From positions 186,001 through 250,000 of the forward strand of contig VOPR01000005.1 of the NCBI GenBank assembly GCA_009594995.1: a stretch of 64,000 nt of DNA, given 5' to 3'. Shown here one piece after another: positions 8,464-17,655 of the stretch; the stretch's first letter is position 1; every line of letters begins with the position of its first letter. Made by a program: the position numbers and the translations under genes. The notes below the pieces were generated by a model. It was not told the origin of the DNA. It saw only the letters and a list, made by a program, of their open reading frames with translations, and searched no databases. The DNA is from Nitrospira sp. (GTDB taxonomy: Bacteria; Nitrospirota; Nitrospiria; Nitrospirales; Nitrospiraceae).

Positions 8464-10215
8464 ATGCAACCGCTACTTGAACGACTCATGACCGCCTTTC
8501 CCGACGCCATCCGCGGCGTGGAGGTGGACGCTGCTCGAAACGAAGTGACCGCCCGCGTGGCCGCCGCTCGCATCGTCGACGTCGCACGGTGGCTGCATGA
8601 CACGCCTGAAGCGGCATTCGACCACATCACCGACATCTGCTCAGTCGACTACCCCAACGACCCGGAACGGTTTGAGGTGATCTATCAGCTGTTGTCGCTG
8701 CCGCACCGGCGGCGGATCAGACTGAAAGCGCGCATTACGGAAGAGCGTCCCGAAATTGCCTCGGTCACCGGCGTCTGGAAGGGCGCAGATTTCATGGAAC
8801 GTGAAGTCTACGACCTGATGGGCATTACCTTCGTCGGGCATCCCGATCTTCGTCGCATCCTCCTGCCGGAGGATTACGAAGAGGGCCATCCCCTGCGAAA
8901 GGACTTTCCGGCTGAAGGACGGGGTTGGCGCAGCTCATTCCCGTTCATCCCCCGCCTGGACGAAGCGCCTGAGGAGCAGACGGAGAGCGAAGTGCCCGAG
9001 CAGGAAAAGCAGGCCTACCTCGCCGCCGCGCAACCGAGCGGGAGCAGGCGACGGGAAGAACTGCTGCTGAACATGGGTCCGCAACATCCCAGCACCCACG
9101 GCGTGCTCCGCGTGGTGTTGGAGTTGGACGGTGAGCGAATCGTCAAGGCCACTCCCGATCTCGGGTATCTCCATCGCGGCGTCGAAAAGCTGGCGGAAGG
9201 CCTCCACTACATGCAGGTCATCCCGCATACCGACCGGCTCGACTATGTCTGCGCGATGACCAATAACTACGCCTATGTGCGCGCGGTCGAAAAGCTGCTG
9301 GACATCACGGTGCCGGAACGGGCGGAATACATACGCACCGTCGTCGCCGAAATGCAGCGAATCATCGGTCATCTATTCTGGCTGGGCACCCAGGCGCTGG
9401 ACATCGGCGCCATGACCGTCTTCTTCTGGACGTTTCGCGAGCGCGAAATCCTCCTGGATATGTTCGAAAAGTTGTGCGGCGCGCGCTTGACGCTGAACTA
9501 TTACCGCATCGGTGGAGTCGACAGCGATTTCACCCCGGATCTCGTGGCTCGTCTGAAAGCCTTCCTGCACACGTTCCCGGACAAGGTCAATGAGTACAAT
9601 CAGCTGCTCATGTCCAACCGGATCTGGGTCGGACGAACGAAAGACATCGCCGTCATCTCGGCGGAAGACGCGATCAATTTCGGCCTCACCGGCCCGACGT
9701 TGCGAGGATCAGGCGTCGACTACGATGTGCGCAAGTATGAACCCTACGGCGCCTACGACAAAGTCGAGTGGGAAGTGCCCGTCGGCAAGCGGGGCGACAC
9801 CTACGATCGCTACTGGGTGCGGATGGAGGAAATGAGGCAAAGTGCTCGCATCATCGCGCAATGCCTTGACCAGATGCCGGAGGGCCCGATCATGGCGGAT
9901 GTGCCGCACGTGATTCCTCCGCCCAAGGCCAAGGTCATGCGTGACATGGAAAGCCTGATTCACCACTTCATCATATTCACGCAGGGATTCAAGCCGCCAA
10001 AAGGCGAAACCTATTGCGGCACCGAAGTTCCCAAAGGTGAACTCGGCTTCTTTATCGTCAGCGACGGAAGTCCGCGGCCTTATCGACTCAAAATCCGCGC
10101 CCCCTCGTTCATCCACATGGGCGCCTTCGACCACATGGCGCGCGGCTACCTGATTTCGGACATCATCACGATCTTCGGCACCTACGACATCGTGATGGGA
10201 GAATGTGATAGATGA
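8464..10215 (+). CDS. nuoCD: Fused NADH-quinone oxidoreductase subunits C and D
   Basis: One 583-residue protein joins NuoC (about residues 1-165, with DHITDICSVDYP and the REVYDLMGI motif) to NuoD (about 198-583, beginning LLNMGPQHPSTHGVLR). They are linked by a charged, Glu/Gln-rich spacer at about 166-197. NuoD forms the quinone pocket with NuoB; His and Tyr in the MGPQHPSTHG and HTDRLDY regions are conserved. Arg258 in HTDRLDY aligns with the arginine that NDUFAF7 methylates in mitochondrial NDUFS2 (alignment by eye through Thermus Nqo4 Arg84). The C/D fusion is known from enterobacteria and others. The tail GTYDIVMGECDR is the normal NuoD end. Confidence 0.97.
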   Translation: MQPLLERLMTAFPDAIRGVEVDAARNEVTARVAAARIVDVARWLHDTPEAAFDHITDICSVDYPNDPERFEVIYQLLSLPHRRRIRLKARITEERPEIASVTGVWKGADFMEREVYDLMGITFVGHPDLRRILLPEDYEEGHPLRKDFPAEGRGWRSSFPFIPRLDEAPEEQTESEVPEQEKQAYLAAAQPSGSRRREELLLNMGPQHPSTHGVLRVVLELDGERIVKATPDLGYLHRGVEKLAEGLHYMQVIPHTDRLDYVCAMTNNYAYVRAVEKLLDITVPERAEYIRTVVAEMQRIIGHLFWLGTQALDIGAMTVFFWTFREREILLDMFEKLCGARLTLNYYRIGGVDSDFTPDLVARLKAFLHTFPDKVNEYNQLLMSNRIWVGRTKDIAVISAEDAINFGLTGPTLRGSGVDYDVRKYEPYGAYDKVEWEVPVGKRGDTYDRYWVRMEEMRQSARIIAQCLDQMPEGPIMADVPHVIPPPKAKVMRDMESLIHHFIIFTQGFKPPKGETYCGTEVPKGELGFFIVSDGSPRPYRLKIRAPSFIHMGAFDHMARGYLISDIITIFGTYDIVMGECDR

Positions 10216-10230
10216 GAGCAGCGGCGAGTA

Positions 10231-10281
10231 TTGAGTTCCAGGTGGTGAGTCCCATCTCAACACTTCCGACTCACAACTCAA
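10231..10281 (+). repeat. Nested inverted repeat between nuoCD and nuoE
   Basis: TTGAGT (10231) and GTGAGT (10245) are followed by ACTCAC (10269) and ACTCAA (10276), so two 6-bp stems can nest around a central loop. The unit shares the GTGAGT word with the nuoA-nuoB spacer. It could fold in the operon mRNA and affect processing or translation of nuoE; this is inference. Confidence 0.5.
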
Positions 10282-10294
10282 CCTTTTAGTAGAG

Positions 10295-10840
10295 ATGCCC
10301 TTCATGTTATTCGACCAGCACGCTGAAGAAGTTGAAGAGATCCTGTCCCGCTACCCGATTAAACGATCGGCCCTGCTGCCCTTGCTGTATCTGGCCCAAC
10401 GGGAAGAGGGCTATATCACCGAGGCGGCGATGCAGGAGATCGCCAGGATCTTGAAGCTCACCCCGCCGCAGGTGTATGAGACGGCCACGTTTTATACGAT
10501 GCTGAATCTGAAGCCGGTGGGAAAATTCCACCTGCAGGTCTGCAAGTCATTGATGTGCGCCCTGGTGGGCTCGGACACGGTCATTGGCTGGATCGGGACG
10601 AAGCTCGGCATCAAGCCGGGCGAAACGACCCCGGACAAACTGTTCACCCTCAGCATCGTGGAATGTCTGGCCGCCTGCGGGACCGGCCCGATGATGCAGG
10701 TCAATGACGATTATTACGAGCGGCTGACTGAAGAGAAGCTGGACCGTATTTTGGCAGATTTGCGACAGACCGGCACCTCGCCGCTGAAGACCGGCCCGTT
10801 CATGTGGCCGGAACCGGCCGCAGCGAGGCCAGGGGCGTGA
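10295..10840 (+). CDS. nuoE: NADH-quinone oxidoreductase subunit E
   Basis: NuoE is the thioredoxin-like [2Fe-2S] subunit (cluster N1a) of the NADH dehydrogenase module. The 181 residues contain the ligands in VCKSLMC and VECLAAC, that is C-x4-C and C-x3-C, with GTGPMMQVND after them. The N-terminal helical part (EEILSRYPIKRSALLPLLYLAQREEG) is typical. An in-frame ATG three codons downstream (MLFDQHAEE) is an equally possible start. The last 25 or so residues (Pro/Thr-rich) extend past the usual end. Confidence 0.96.
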   Translation: MPFMLFDQHAEEVEEILSRYPIKRSALLPLLYLAQREEGYITEAAMQEIARILKLTPPQVYETATFYTMLNLKPVGKFHLQVCKSLMCALVGSDTVIGWIGTKLGIKPGETTPDKLFTLSIVECLAACGTGPMMQVNDDYYERLTEEKLDRILADLRQTGTSPLKTGPFMWPEPAAARPGA

Positions 10841-10886
10841 ACCGTACTCCGTCGGTCGCAATTCGGAGAGAGGAGATTTCTCGCGC

Positions 10887-10899
10887 TTCACGTTTCTCG
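10887..10899 (+). repeat. TTCACGTTTCACG-type element upstream of nuoF (one mismatch)
   Basis: TTCACGTTTCTCG differs at one base from the 13-mer found exactly before nuoG, nuoM and dapF. It ends 11 bases before the nuoF ATG. Confidence 0.5.
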
Positions 10900-10910
10900 A
10901 GAGACGCACT

Positions 10911-12218
10911 ATGAAGACGTACGAACCGATTCTTCTCAAGAACATGCTTCAGCCCGGGTATACGGGTTCGTTGGCGGAATACGAGCGTGCCGGGGGGTAC
11001 CTGGCGTTGCGAAAAGTGCTGGGGAAAGTCCCTCCGGCAGAAGTGACCGCAGTGGTCATGAAGTCGGGCCTGCGCGGACGCGGCGGAGCCGGATTTCCAA
11101 CGGGGGTCAAATGGGGATTCCTGCCCAAGGACTACCAAGGCCCTCGCTACCTCTGCTGCAACGCCGATGAGAGCGAGCCGGGCACCTTCAAAGACCGTCA
11201 GCTGATCGAGCGTGACCCGCATCAACTGCTGGAAGGCATGTTGCTCGCCTGTTACGCCATCGGCGCAGCCAGTTCCTACATTTATATTCGCGGTGAGTTT
11301 GTCCTGGGGGCCAAGATTCTCGAAGCGGCTATCAAGGACGCGCGTGCCGCCGGGTATGTCGGCAAGAATATCCTCGGCACCGGCACCTCTATCGACATCT
11401 GGGTGCACCGCGGAGCAGGTGCCTACATCTGCGGTGAGGAAACGGCCCTCCTGGAATCGCTGGAAGGCAAACGCGGTCTTCCGCGGGTCAAGCCGCCATT
11501 CCCCGCCACGCACGGCCTCTACAACAAGCCGACCGTGGTGAACAATGTCGAAACCCTCGCCAACCTGCCGCATATCATCAATCGCGGCGCCGAATGGTTC
11601 GCTTCAATCGGGTCCCCGCCGAAAAGCACCGGCACGCGGGTTTTTTGCGTGAGCGGTCACGTGGCACGGCCCGGCAACTACGAAGTCCCGATGGGCATTA
11701 CCTTTCGCGAGTTGATCTATGAGCTGGCGGGCGGCATGCGGTCGGACAAGAAACTGAAGGCCTTCATTCCGGGAGGTGCCTCAGCCCCGTTTCTCACGCC
11801 CGATCATCTGGACGTCAAACTGGATTTCGAATCCGTTGCCTTGGCCGGGTCGATGCTCGGATCTGGCGGCGTGACGGTCATGGAAGAGGGCACCGATATG
11901 GTGTGGGCCGCCCTGCGCTTGATGGAATTTTTCTATCACGAGTCCTGCGGCAAGTGCAGTCCTTGCCGGGAGGGCAGCTCCTGGCTCGTGCAGATCATGC
12001 GCCGGATCGTGAACAAACGCGGGCAGATGGCGGACCTTGAAACCATGACCGACCTGTGCAAAAACATTGCCGGGCGGACGGTCTGCGCTTTCGGCGACGC
12101 CGAGGTCTCTCCGATTTTGAGCACGCTCAAACATTGGCGGCACGAGTATGTCACGTACATCCATGCCGCAGAGGCAGCGAATTTGATACGGCCGGAACCG
12201 GCGGGAGCAAAGCATTGA
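10911..12218 (+). CDS. nuoF: NADH-quinone oxidoreductase subunit F
   Basis: NuoF binds NADH and FMN and carries [4Fe-4S] cluster N3. In the 435 residues I see the glycine-rich nucleotide site GRGGAGFPTGVKWGF, the FMN-contact motif CNADESEPGTFKDR, the ICGEETALLESLEG segment, and the N3 ligands in SCGKCSPCREG plus the distal Cys in GRTVCAFGDAE. Length and motif order are standard. It is followed by nuoG after a spacer holding an exact TTCACGTTTCACG element. Confidence 0.97.
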   Translation: MKTYEPILLKNMLQPGYTGSLAEYERAGGYLALRKVLGKVPPAEVTAVVMKSGLRGRGGAGFPTGVKWGFLPKDYQGPRYLCCNADESEPGTFKDRQLIERDPHQLLEGMLLACYAIGAASSYIYIRGEFVLGAKILEAAIKDARAAGYVGKNILGTGTSIDIWVHRGAGAYICGEETALLESLEGKRGLPRVKPPFPATHGLYNKPTVVNNVETLANLPHIINRGAEWFASIGSPPKSTGTRVFCVSGHVARPGNYEVPMGITFRELIYELAGGMRSDKKLKAFIPGGASAPFLTPDHLDVKLDFESVALAGSMLGSGGVTVMEEGTDMVWAALRLMEFFYHESCGKCSPCREGSSWLVQIMRRIVNKRGQMADLETMTDLCKNIAGRTVCAFGDAEVSPILSTLKHWRHEYVTYIHAAEAANLIRPEPAGAKH

Positions 12219-12303
12219 TGTCTCGCGTGGCGCAGCTCTCGGCGTTCGAAAAGATTGTGGCCGAGACGGGCGACGGCGTCCCGCCGTTCATGGTGTTTCA
12301 CGA

Positions 12304-12316
12304 TTCACGTTTCACG
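12304..12316 (+). repeat. TTCACGTTTCACG element upstream of nuoG
   Basis: An exact 13-base copy ends 13 bases before the chosen nuoG ATG. Two further exact copies lie upstream of nuoM and dapF on the same strand, and a one-mismatch copy lies upstream of nuoF. Confidence 0.65.
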
Positions 12317-12329
12317 AATGACGGCCATT

Positions 12330-14999
12330 ATGCCTGATCAAAAACCAGAGACAGTCCGGCTCACCATCGACGGCACCACGGTGGCGGTTCCCAAAGGAAC
12401 CCTCGTGATCGAAGCCGCGCGTCGCGTCGGGGTGATGATTCCGCACTTCTGTTACCACCCTAAGCTGAAGCCGGATGCGAACTGCCGGATGTGCCTGGTC
12501 GAAGTCGAAAAGATGCCGAAACTCCAGACCGCCTGCAGCACGCCGGTTGCGGAAGGCATGGCCGTGCGTACCGCCACGACCACGGTGGACGATGCGCACA
12601 AGTCGGTGCTGGAATTCATCCTGGCCAACCATCCGCTGGATTGTCCGGTCTGCGACCAGGGCGGCAAATGCGACCTTCAGGACTTCTCGCATCAATACAC
12701 CCCGACGACCAGCCGGTTTACGGAAACCAAACGCATCTTCCCGAAAGAGTACTTCAGCCCGCTCATTGAAACGCAGATGAACCGCTGTGTGCAGTGTTTG
12801 CGCTGCGTCCGGTACTGCGACGAAATTATGGACGTCAAAGCCCTCGCCCCCGTTGGGCGCGGCACGATGACCGAGATCAAACACTTCGGCCCGCATGAAC
12901 TCGACTGCGAATTCTGCGGCGGCTGTATCCAGATCTGCCCGGTCGGCGCCATCACAAGCCGCCTGTCCATGTATGAATACCGCCCATGGATGCTCAAACG
13001 GGCCGACACCATCTGCACCTTCTGCGGCGACGGTTGCCGCATCACTGTGCAAACGAAGAACAACGAACTCATCGAGGTCAATTCTGCGCACGGCGCCGGC
13101 CGGAACAATGGTGACCTCTGCGCACGCGGATTTTTCGGCTTCCATGCCAGCAGCCACCCCGGCCGACTCACGCACCCGTTGATCCGTCGCGAGGGCGCAT
13201 TGGTCGAAACCACCTGGGAAGAGGCGCTGGAGTATGTGGCCGAGCAGGCGCTACGCGTGAAGCTGGCCAACGGCCCGGATGCGCTCGGTGGACTAATTGC
13301 GTCCCGTTGCACCAACGAAGACCTCTACGTATTCCAGAAGTTCATGCGCCAGGTCATCGGCACCAACCGGATCGACAGCAGCGCGCGGTACGGCCACCTG
13401 AACGGAGTGCAGGCGCTGCGACGCGTGCAGGGCACGCATCGCTGGACGATCGCCTTCGAAGACATCGTGGCCGCCAACGCCCTGCTCCTGGTCGGCACCA
13501 ATATCACCGAAACCAGCCCGATCACCGGACTCAAGGTGAAGGAAGCCGTCAAGAAACGGCAGGCCGGCCTGGTCACGATAGAAACCCTGGAACCGGCCGT
13601 CGACACCCTGAGCAATATCGCGAACCTGGCCACGCAGCATTTCCCGACCCATCCCGAGCGTATGGGGGATACGGTCATCGGCCTGATCAAAGCCGTCGTT
13701 GACGACAACCTGGTCGATGCCACCGTGGCTGAACAGGCGCCGGCCTTCGTGCAACGGGTCACCGCAGCGCTGCAGAACATTTCCTGGGACACACTCGAAG
13801 CCGCCACTGGCCAGAGACGCGCACAATGGTCGGAGACCGCCAAACTTCTGGCTGGTGCCAAACGACTGGTCATCCTGGTTGGAAACGGCGTGTTGCGTCA
13901 TCCCGGCGGAGAGGGGACGACGACGAACCTTCTGGATCTATTGATCCTGCTGGGCAAACTCAATCAGCCCGGGTGCGGGCTCGGACCGCTCGCCGAAGAG
14001 AACAATGATCAGGGCGCCGTCGAAATGGGCGCCGTTCCCGAATTTCTTCCCGGACCGGTCCCGCTCAACGACCAGGCCGCCCGGGACCGTATCACCTCGG
14101 TATGGCGCGAGGAACTGCCGCGAACGCCTGGCATCTCGTTGACTGAGATGCTTGCCGCCGCCGATAACGGCACGCTCAAGGCGTTGTTTGTCGTCGGGGA
14201 GAATCCGGTCGGCACGCTGCCTGCCGCGGCCCGGGCCAAGGAAGCCCTGGGCAAGCTGGAATTGTTAGTCTGTCAGGAACTGTTTCTGACCGAGACGGCG
14301 GCGATGGCTCATGTAGTCCTCCCCGCCTGCTCCTATATGGAAAAGGACGGCACCTTCACCAATTCCGAAGGACATGTCCAAGCCGTTCGTCAGGCGATCA
14401 ATCCGATCGGCGACAGCCGGCCCGACTGGGAAATGCTATCGGCGATCTCGGTGCTGATGGGTTCGCCCCTCGAATATGGCGATGCGCGGGAGATTCTGAA
14501 GGAAATTCGCAGCGTCATCCCAGGATATGGCCTGCTGGGACCGACTCCCACTCCGCCCAAGGTGGACCAGGGCACACTAAGCCGCTATCTCGCGGAAGGC
14601 GCCGCTACCGACATGGCGACGCGATATGCGCTTCGCCAGACCCCGAAGGCGAACGACCAGACATTGACGTTGATGTTCACTCAAACACTGTTCCACTCAG
14701 GCAAACTGTCCACCCGTTCCAAGGGACTCCTTCAATTGCAGCAGGAAGGGGTGCTGTCGATCAATCCGGCGGATGCCGCCAGGTTGGGGCTGACGGACGG
14801 CGCCAAGGTGACGGTCTCCAACTCGCGCGGCTCCCTCACGACCACGGTGAAACTCCGCGAGCGTGTGCCGGCCGGCCTGTTGTGGTTTCCCGAGCATTTC
14901 GATGGCGAGGCCAAACAACTCGCTGAATGGATGATTGATCCACGAACTCAAATCCCCTATTTTAAGCTCGCGCACGTGTCTCTGGCGAAGGTCTCGTAG
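12330..14999 (+). CDS. nuoG: NADH-quinone oxidoreductase subunit G
   Basis: NuoG is the large iron-sulfur subunit of the NADH module. The chosen start gives MPDQKPETVRLTIDG, the normal beginning of the ferredoxin domain. A frame upstream stays open, but its residues read over a repeat element and look artificial; an ATG at 12318 (MTAIMPDQ) is also possible. The order is: [2Fe-2S] domain (HFCYHP, NCRMCLVEVE, ACSTPV), His-Cys cluster (HPLDCPVCDQGGKCDLQD), a pair of [4Fe-4S] sites (RCVQCLRCVRYC and CEFCGGCIQICP), an extra N7-type site (CTFCGDGC with LCARGF), then a molybdopterin-oxidoreductase-like domain to about residue 889. Confidence 0.96.
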   Translation: MPDQKPETVRLTIDGTTVAVPKGTLVIEAARRVGVMIPHFCYHPKLKPDANCRMCLVEVEKMPKLQTACSTPVAEGMAVRTATTTVDDAHKSVLEFILANHPLDCPVCDQGGKCDLQDFSHQYTPTTSRFTETKRIFPKEYFSPLIETQMNRCVQCLRCVRYCDEIMDVKALAPVGRGTMTEIKHFGPHELDCEFCGGCIQICPVGAITSRLSMYEYRPWMLKRADTICTFCGDGCRITVQTKNNELIEVNSAHGAGRNNGDLCARGFFGFHASSHPGRLTHPLIRREGALVETTWEEALEYVAEQALRVKLANGPDALGGLIASRCTNEDLYVFQKFMRQVIGTNRIDSSARYGHLNGVQALRRVQGTHRWTIAFEDIVAANALLLVGTNITETSPITGLKVKEAVKKRQAGLVTIETLEPAVDTLSNIANLATQHFPTHPERMGDTVIGLIKAVVDDNLVDATVAEQAPAFVQRVTAALQNISWDTLEAATGQRRAQWSETAKLLAGAKRLVILVGNGVLRHPGGEGTTTNLLDLLILLGKLNQPGCGLGPLAEENNDQGAVEMGAVPEFLPGPVPLNDQAARDRITSVWREELPRTPGISLTEMLAAADNGTLKALFVVGENPVGTLPAAARAKEALGKLELLVCQELFLTETAAMAHVVLPACSYMEKDGTFTNSEGHVQAVRQAINPIGDSRPDWEMLSAISVLMGSPLEYGDAREILKEIRSVIPGYGLLGPTPTPPKVDQGTLSRYLAEGAATDMATRYALRQTPKANDQTLTLMFTQTLFHSGKLSTRSKGLLQLQQEGVLSINPADAARLGLTDGAKVTVSNSRGSLTTTVKLRERVPAGLLWFPEHFDGEAKQLAEWMIDPRTQIPYFKLAHVSLAKVS

Positions 15000-15023
15000 G
15001 ACGGGACGAGGAGTATTGCTGTT

Positions 15024-16091
15024 ATGGAAATCGGATTACGACTGGCGGTGTCCTTAGCTCAAATCGCCGCGGTAATGGGGGTGGTGATGCTGACCGTCAT
15101 GGTCCTCACCCTCGCGGAACGGAAAGTGCTCGGCTGGATGCAGGATCGCATGGGCCCGATGGAAGTCGGCCCCTATGGCGTATTGCAACCGATCGCCGAC
15201 GGATTGAAACTTTTCTTTAAGGAAGACATCATCCCGGCGGGCGCCAACAAGTTCCTCTTCACCCTTGCGCCCATTCTGGCCCTGGTGCCGGCCATGATCG
15301 GATTTGCGGTCATTCCCTTCGGCCCGAGCATGACCATCGAACTGTTCGGCATGCAGATCAAGCCGTTCGTGATCAGCGATATCAACATCGGCATTCTGTA
15401 CATCCTGGCATTTGCCTCCATCGGCGCGTACGGCATCATTCTCGGCGGCTGGTCCTCGAACAGCAAGTACTCCCTCCTCGGCGGACTCCGCTCCGCCGCG
15501 CAGGTCATCAGCTACGAATTGTGCGTTGGCCTGGCGATCGTCGGAGTCATTCTCCTGTCCGGCTCGCTCAGCCTGGTGAAGATTACGGAGGCACAGGCCG
15601 GCGGGTTCTGGAACTGGTTCGTCATCGCCATGCCGTTCCCGCAGATCTTCGCATTTGTGGTCTACGTCATTTCAGCGGTCGCCGAAACGAACCGCGTGCC
15701 GTTCGACCTGCCGGAAGCGGAGAGCGAACTCGTAGCCGGATTCTTCACTGAATACAGCGGTATGCGTTTCGCTTTCTTCTTCATTGCGGAATACGCGAAC
15801 ATGATCCTGGTGTCCTGCGTCGCCGCAGCGCTGTTTTTGGGCGGTTGGAACGCTCCATATCCCGGCACCATCCTGGGGCATCTCGGCCTGGACGCCCTGG
15901 CTTGGATCGAAAATGTGGTCTGGTTTGCCGCGAAGGTCTACTTTTTCCTGTTCCTGTTCTTCTGGCTTCGGGCGACCCTGCCGCGCCTGCGGTATGACCA
16001 GTTGATGCGGTTCGGCTGGAAGGTGATGTTGCCGATCGCCCTCGGAAACATCGTGTTGACGGCTATCGCCGCCTATTTCTTTCCGCGGTAA
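15024..16091 (+). CDS. nuoH: NADH-quinone oxidoreductase subunit H
   Basis: NuoH forms the membrane side of the quinone tunnel. This 355-residue polytopic protein has about eight transmembrane helices and the signature loops [33 protein letters not shown] and [18 protein letters not shown], whose acidic residues are needed for quinone reduction. The C-terminal [17 protein letters not shown] motif is intact. It lies 24 bases after nuoG and 9 bases before nuoI. Confidence 0.97.
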   Translation: MEIGLRLAVSLAQIAAVMGVVMLTVMVLTLAERKVLGWMQDRMGPMEVGPYGVLQPIADGLKLFFKEDIIPAGANKFLFTLAPILALVPAMIGFAVIPFGPSMTIELFGMQIKPFVISDINIGILYILAFASIGAYGIILGGWSSNSKYSLLGGLRSAAQVISYELCVGLAIVGVILLSGSLSLVKITEAQAGGFWNWFVIAMPFPQIFAFVVYVISAVAETNRVPFDLPEAESELVAGFFTEYSGMRFAFFFIAEYANMILVSCVAAALFLGGWNAPYPGTILGHLGLDALAWIENVVWFAAKVYFFLFLFFWLRATLPRLRYDQLMRFGWKVMLPIALGNIVLTAIAAYFFPR

Positions 16092-16100
16092 CGGAGCGCA

Positions 16101-16676
16101 ATGAACGTCGCCATCCCGGCACAACCTAAGCGGAAACCGTCGTTCGGCGATTGGCTGAAGACGCTGACCTTCTATGAGCTCCTTGTGGGCATGAAGGCCA
16201 CGCTCAAGCATTTGCTCAACTACAAGCCGATCACCTTGCAGTATCCGCATGAAAAGCGCCTGCTGCCCGACAATTACCGCGGGATGCTGGCCTTGCTGCG
16301 GTATGACGACGGGACGGAAAAATGCGTCGGGTGCGACCTCTGCGAAGCGGCCTGTCCCTCGCGCGTCATTCGGGTGGTCAGCGGCGAAGTCCCCGGGGAA
16401 CCGACCAAGCGGTACTCCAAAGAATACTATATGGATATGACGCGCTGTCTCTTCTGCGGACTCTGCGTCGATGCCTGTCCCGTAGATGCCCTCGGCATGA
16501 CCCGCGAGTTCGAATGGGCCGTCTACGATAAGCGCCAACTCCATCTCAACAAGCAACAGCTGCTCGCCATCGGCGATCGTTCCTATCCCGTCAGGGAAAA
16601 GCGTCTTGAGCTGCAGCATCCAAACGTGGCGTTTTTCAATGTCACGTTTAAGCATCTCCCGCAAAAGGAGAACTAG
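16101..16676 (+). CDS. nuoI: NADH-quinone oxidoreductase subunit I
   Basis: NuoI carries the two [4Fe-4S] clusters N6a and N6b that link NuoG to NuoB. The 191 residues hold two ferredoxin motifs, CVGCDLCEAACP (about residues 76-87) and CLFCGLCVDACP (about 115-126), with an amphipathic N-terminal helix region. The length is normal. A 130-base spacer with a hairpin separates it from nuoJ. Confidence 0.97.
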   Translation: MNVAIPAQPKRKPSFGDWLKTLTFYELLVGMKATLKHLLNYKPITLQYPHEKRLLPDNYRGMLALLRYDDGTEKCVGCDLCEAACPSRVIRVVSGEVPGEPTKRYSKEYYMDMTRCLFCGLCVDACPVDALGMTREFEWAVYDKRQLHLNKQQLLAIGDRSYPVREKRLELQHPNVAFFNVTFKHLPQKEN

Positions 16677-16681
16677 GCCAC

Positions 16682-16729
16682 CCGCCTCGTCCTCCGTGCT
16701 GGCCCCCCACACCGAGACGAATGAGGCGG
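16682..16729 (+). other. Stem-loop in the nuoI-nuoJ spacer
   Basis: CCGCCTC (16682-16688) and GAGGCGG (16723-16729) can form a 7-bp stem around a 34-base loop in the longest spacer of the second half of the operon. There is no T-run, so mRNA processing or partial attenuation is likelier than full termination. The rest of the spacer shows nothing recognisable. Confidence 0.35.
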
Positions 16730-16806
16730 AATAGGCTGCCACCGGGCAGAAAGCCAGGGCAACAGGGGGCAGGACTTTTCAGCTGATCGGACGAGATAAC
16801 GGACGC

Positions 16807-17322
16807 ATGGATCACATTTTCTTCTTTTATTTTGCTGCGGTGATCGCCGGTACCTCCGTGCTGGTGGTCGCGTTGCGAAACCCCGTCTACAGCGCCTTGG
16901 CGTTGCTGATCATGTTTTTCCACGTGGCAGGGCTGTACGTCACCCTGCACGCGGAGTTCCTGGCTGCGGTTCAAATTGTCGTGTATGCCGGCGCGATTCT
17001 GGTCCTCTATCTGTTCGTGGTTATGATGTTGAGCATCAAATCCGAAGAGCGCTATCACAACCAACTCCCGGTGGCAGGACTGCTGGGTGTGGTGCTCTGC
17101 ACTGAAGTGATCCTGCTGCTCATTCAATCCCGGACCGCGGCATCCGCCCCGGCCGTTCCAGCGGATCCAGTCGCGGGCCCCGGCAACACGGAGATGATTG
17201 GAGAAGCCTTGTACTCGACCTATTTGTTTCCCTTTGAGGTCGCGTCCTTGATCCTGTTGGTGGCGATGATCGGGGCCATCATCCTGGCAAAGAAAGACAT
17301 CGGCGACAGCGTTCAACAATAA
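16807..17322 (+). CDS. nuoJ: NADH-quinone oxidoreductase subunit J
   Basis: NuoJ is a membrane subunit beside the quinone site; its third helix shifts during turnover. The 171 residues form five predicted transmembrane helices. The conserved core EFLAAVQIVVYAGAILVLYLFVVMML is intact, as is the last helix, LILLVAMIGAIILAK. It lies 11 bases before nuoK. Confidence 0.95.
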   Translation: MDHIFFFYFAAVIAGTSVLVVALRNPVYSALALLIMFFHVAGLYVTLHAEFLAAVQIVVYAGAILVLYLFVVMMLSIKSEERYHNQLPVAGLLGVVLCTEVILLLIQSRTAASAPAVPADPVAGPGNTEMIGEALYSTYLFPFEVASLILLVAMIGAIILAKKDIGDSVQQ

Positions 17323-17333
17323 CCGGTAATTCC

Positions 17334-17639
17334 ATGGCCGTACCCTTATCCTACTATTTGATTCTCAGCGGGTTCGTGTTTCTCACCGGTGTGGTGGGCG
17401 TGCTCATCCGGCGCAACATCATTGTGATTCTCCTGTCGGTCGAGCTGATGCTGAATGCCACGAACATCAACTTCGTGGCTTTTTCGGAGTATTTTCACAA
17501 TGTCGCGGGGCAGGTCTTCGTGTTTTTCGCCTTGACCGTGGCGGCGGCGGAAGTGGCCGTGGGTCTGGCCATCATTGTCGCCTTACACCGGACAAACTCG
17601 TCGATCTATATCGATGATCTCAACCTGTTGAAACGATAG
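17334..17639 (+). CDS. nuoK: NADH-quinone oxidoreductase subunit K
   Basis: NuoK is a three-helix subunit in the proton path. The 101 residues match the family over the whole length: Glu in LLSVELMLNATNINFVA and Glu in AAAEVAVGLAI are the two conserved membrane carboxylates. It sits between nuoJ (11 bases) and nuoL (16 bases). Confidence 0.96.
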   Translation: MAVPLSYYLILSGFVFLTGVVGVLIRRNIIVILLSVELMLNATNINFVAFSEYFHNVAGQVFVFFALTVAAAEVAVGLAIIVALHRTNSSIYIDDLNLLKR

Positions 17640-17655
17640 TCCGACTGAACTGACC

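Noticed and set aside
12255..12329. Extra 25 residues at the N-terminus of NuoG
   Set aside because: The added residues read over the TTCACGTTTCACG element and the nuoF-nuoG spacer. The ferredoxin domain starts normally at the chosen ATG.
15672..16742. Minus-strand frame of 356 codons opposite nuoH and nuoI
   Set aside because: NuoH and NuoI are complete with their motifs on the plus strand, so this is a shadow.
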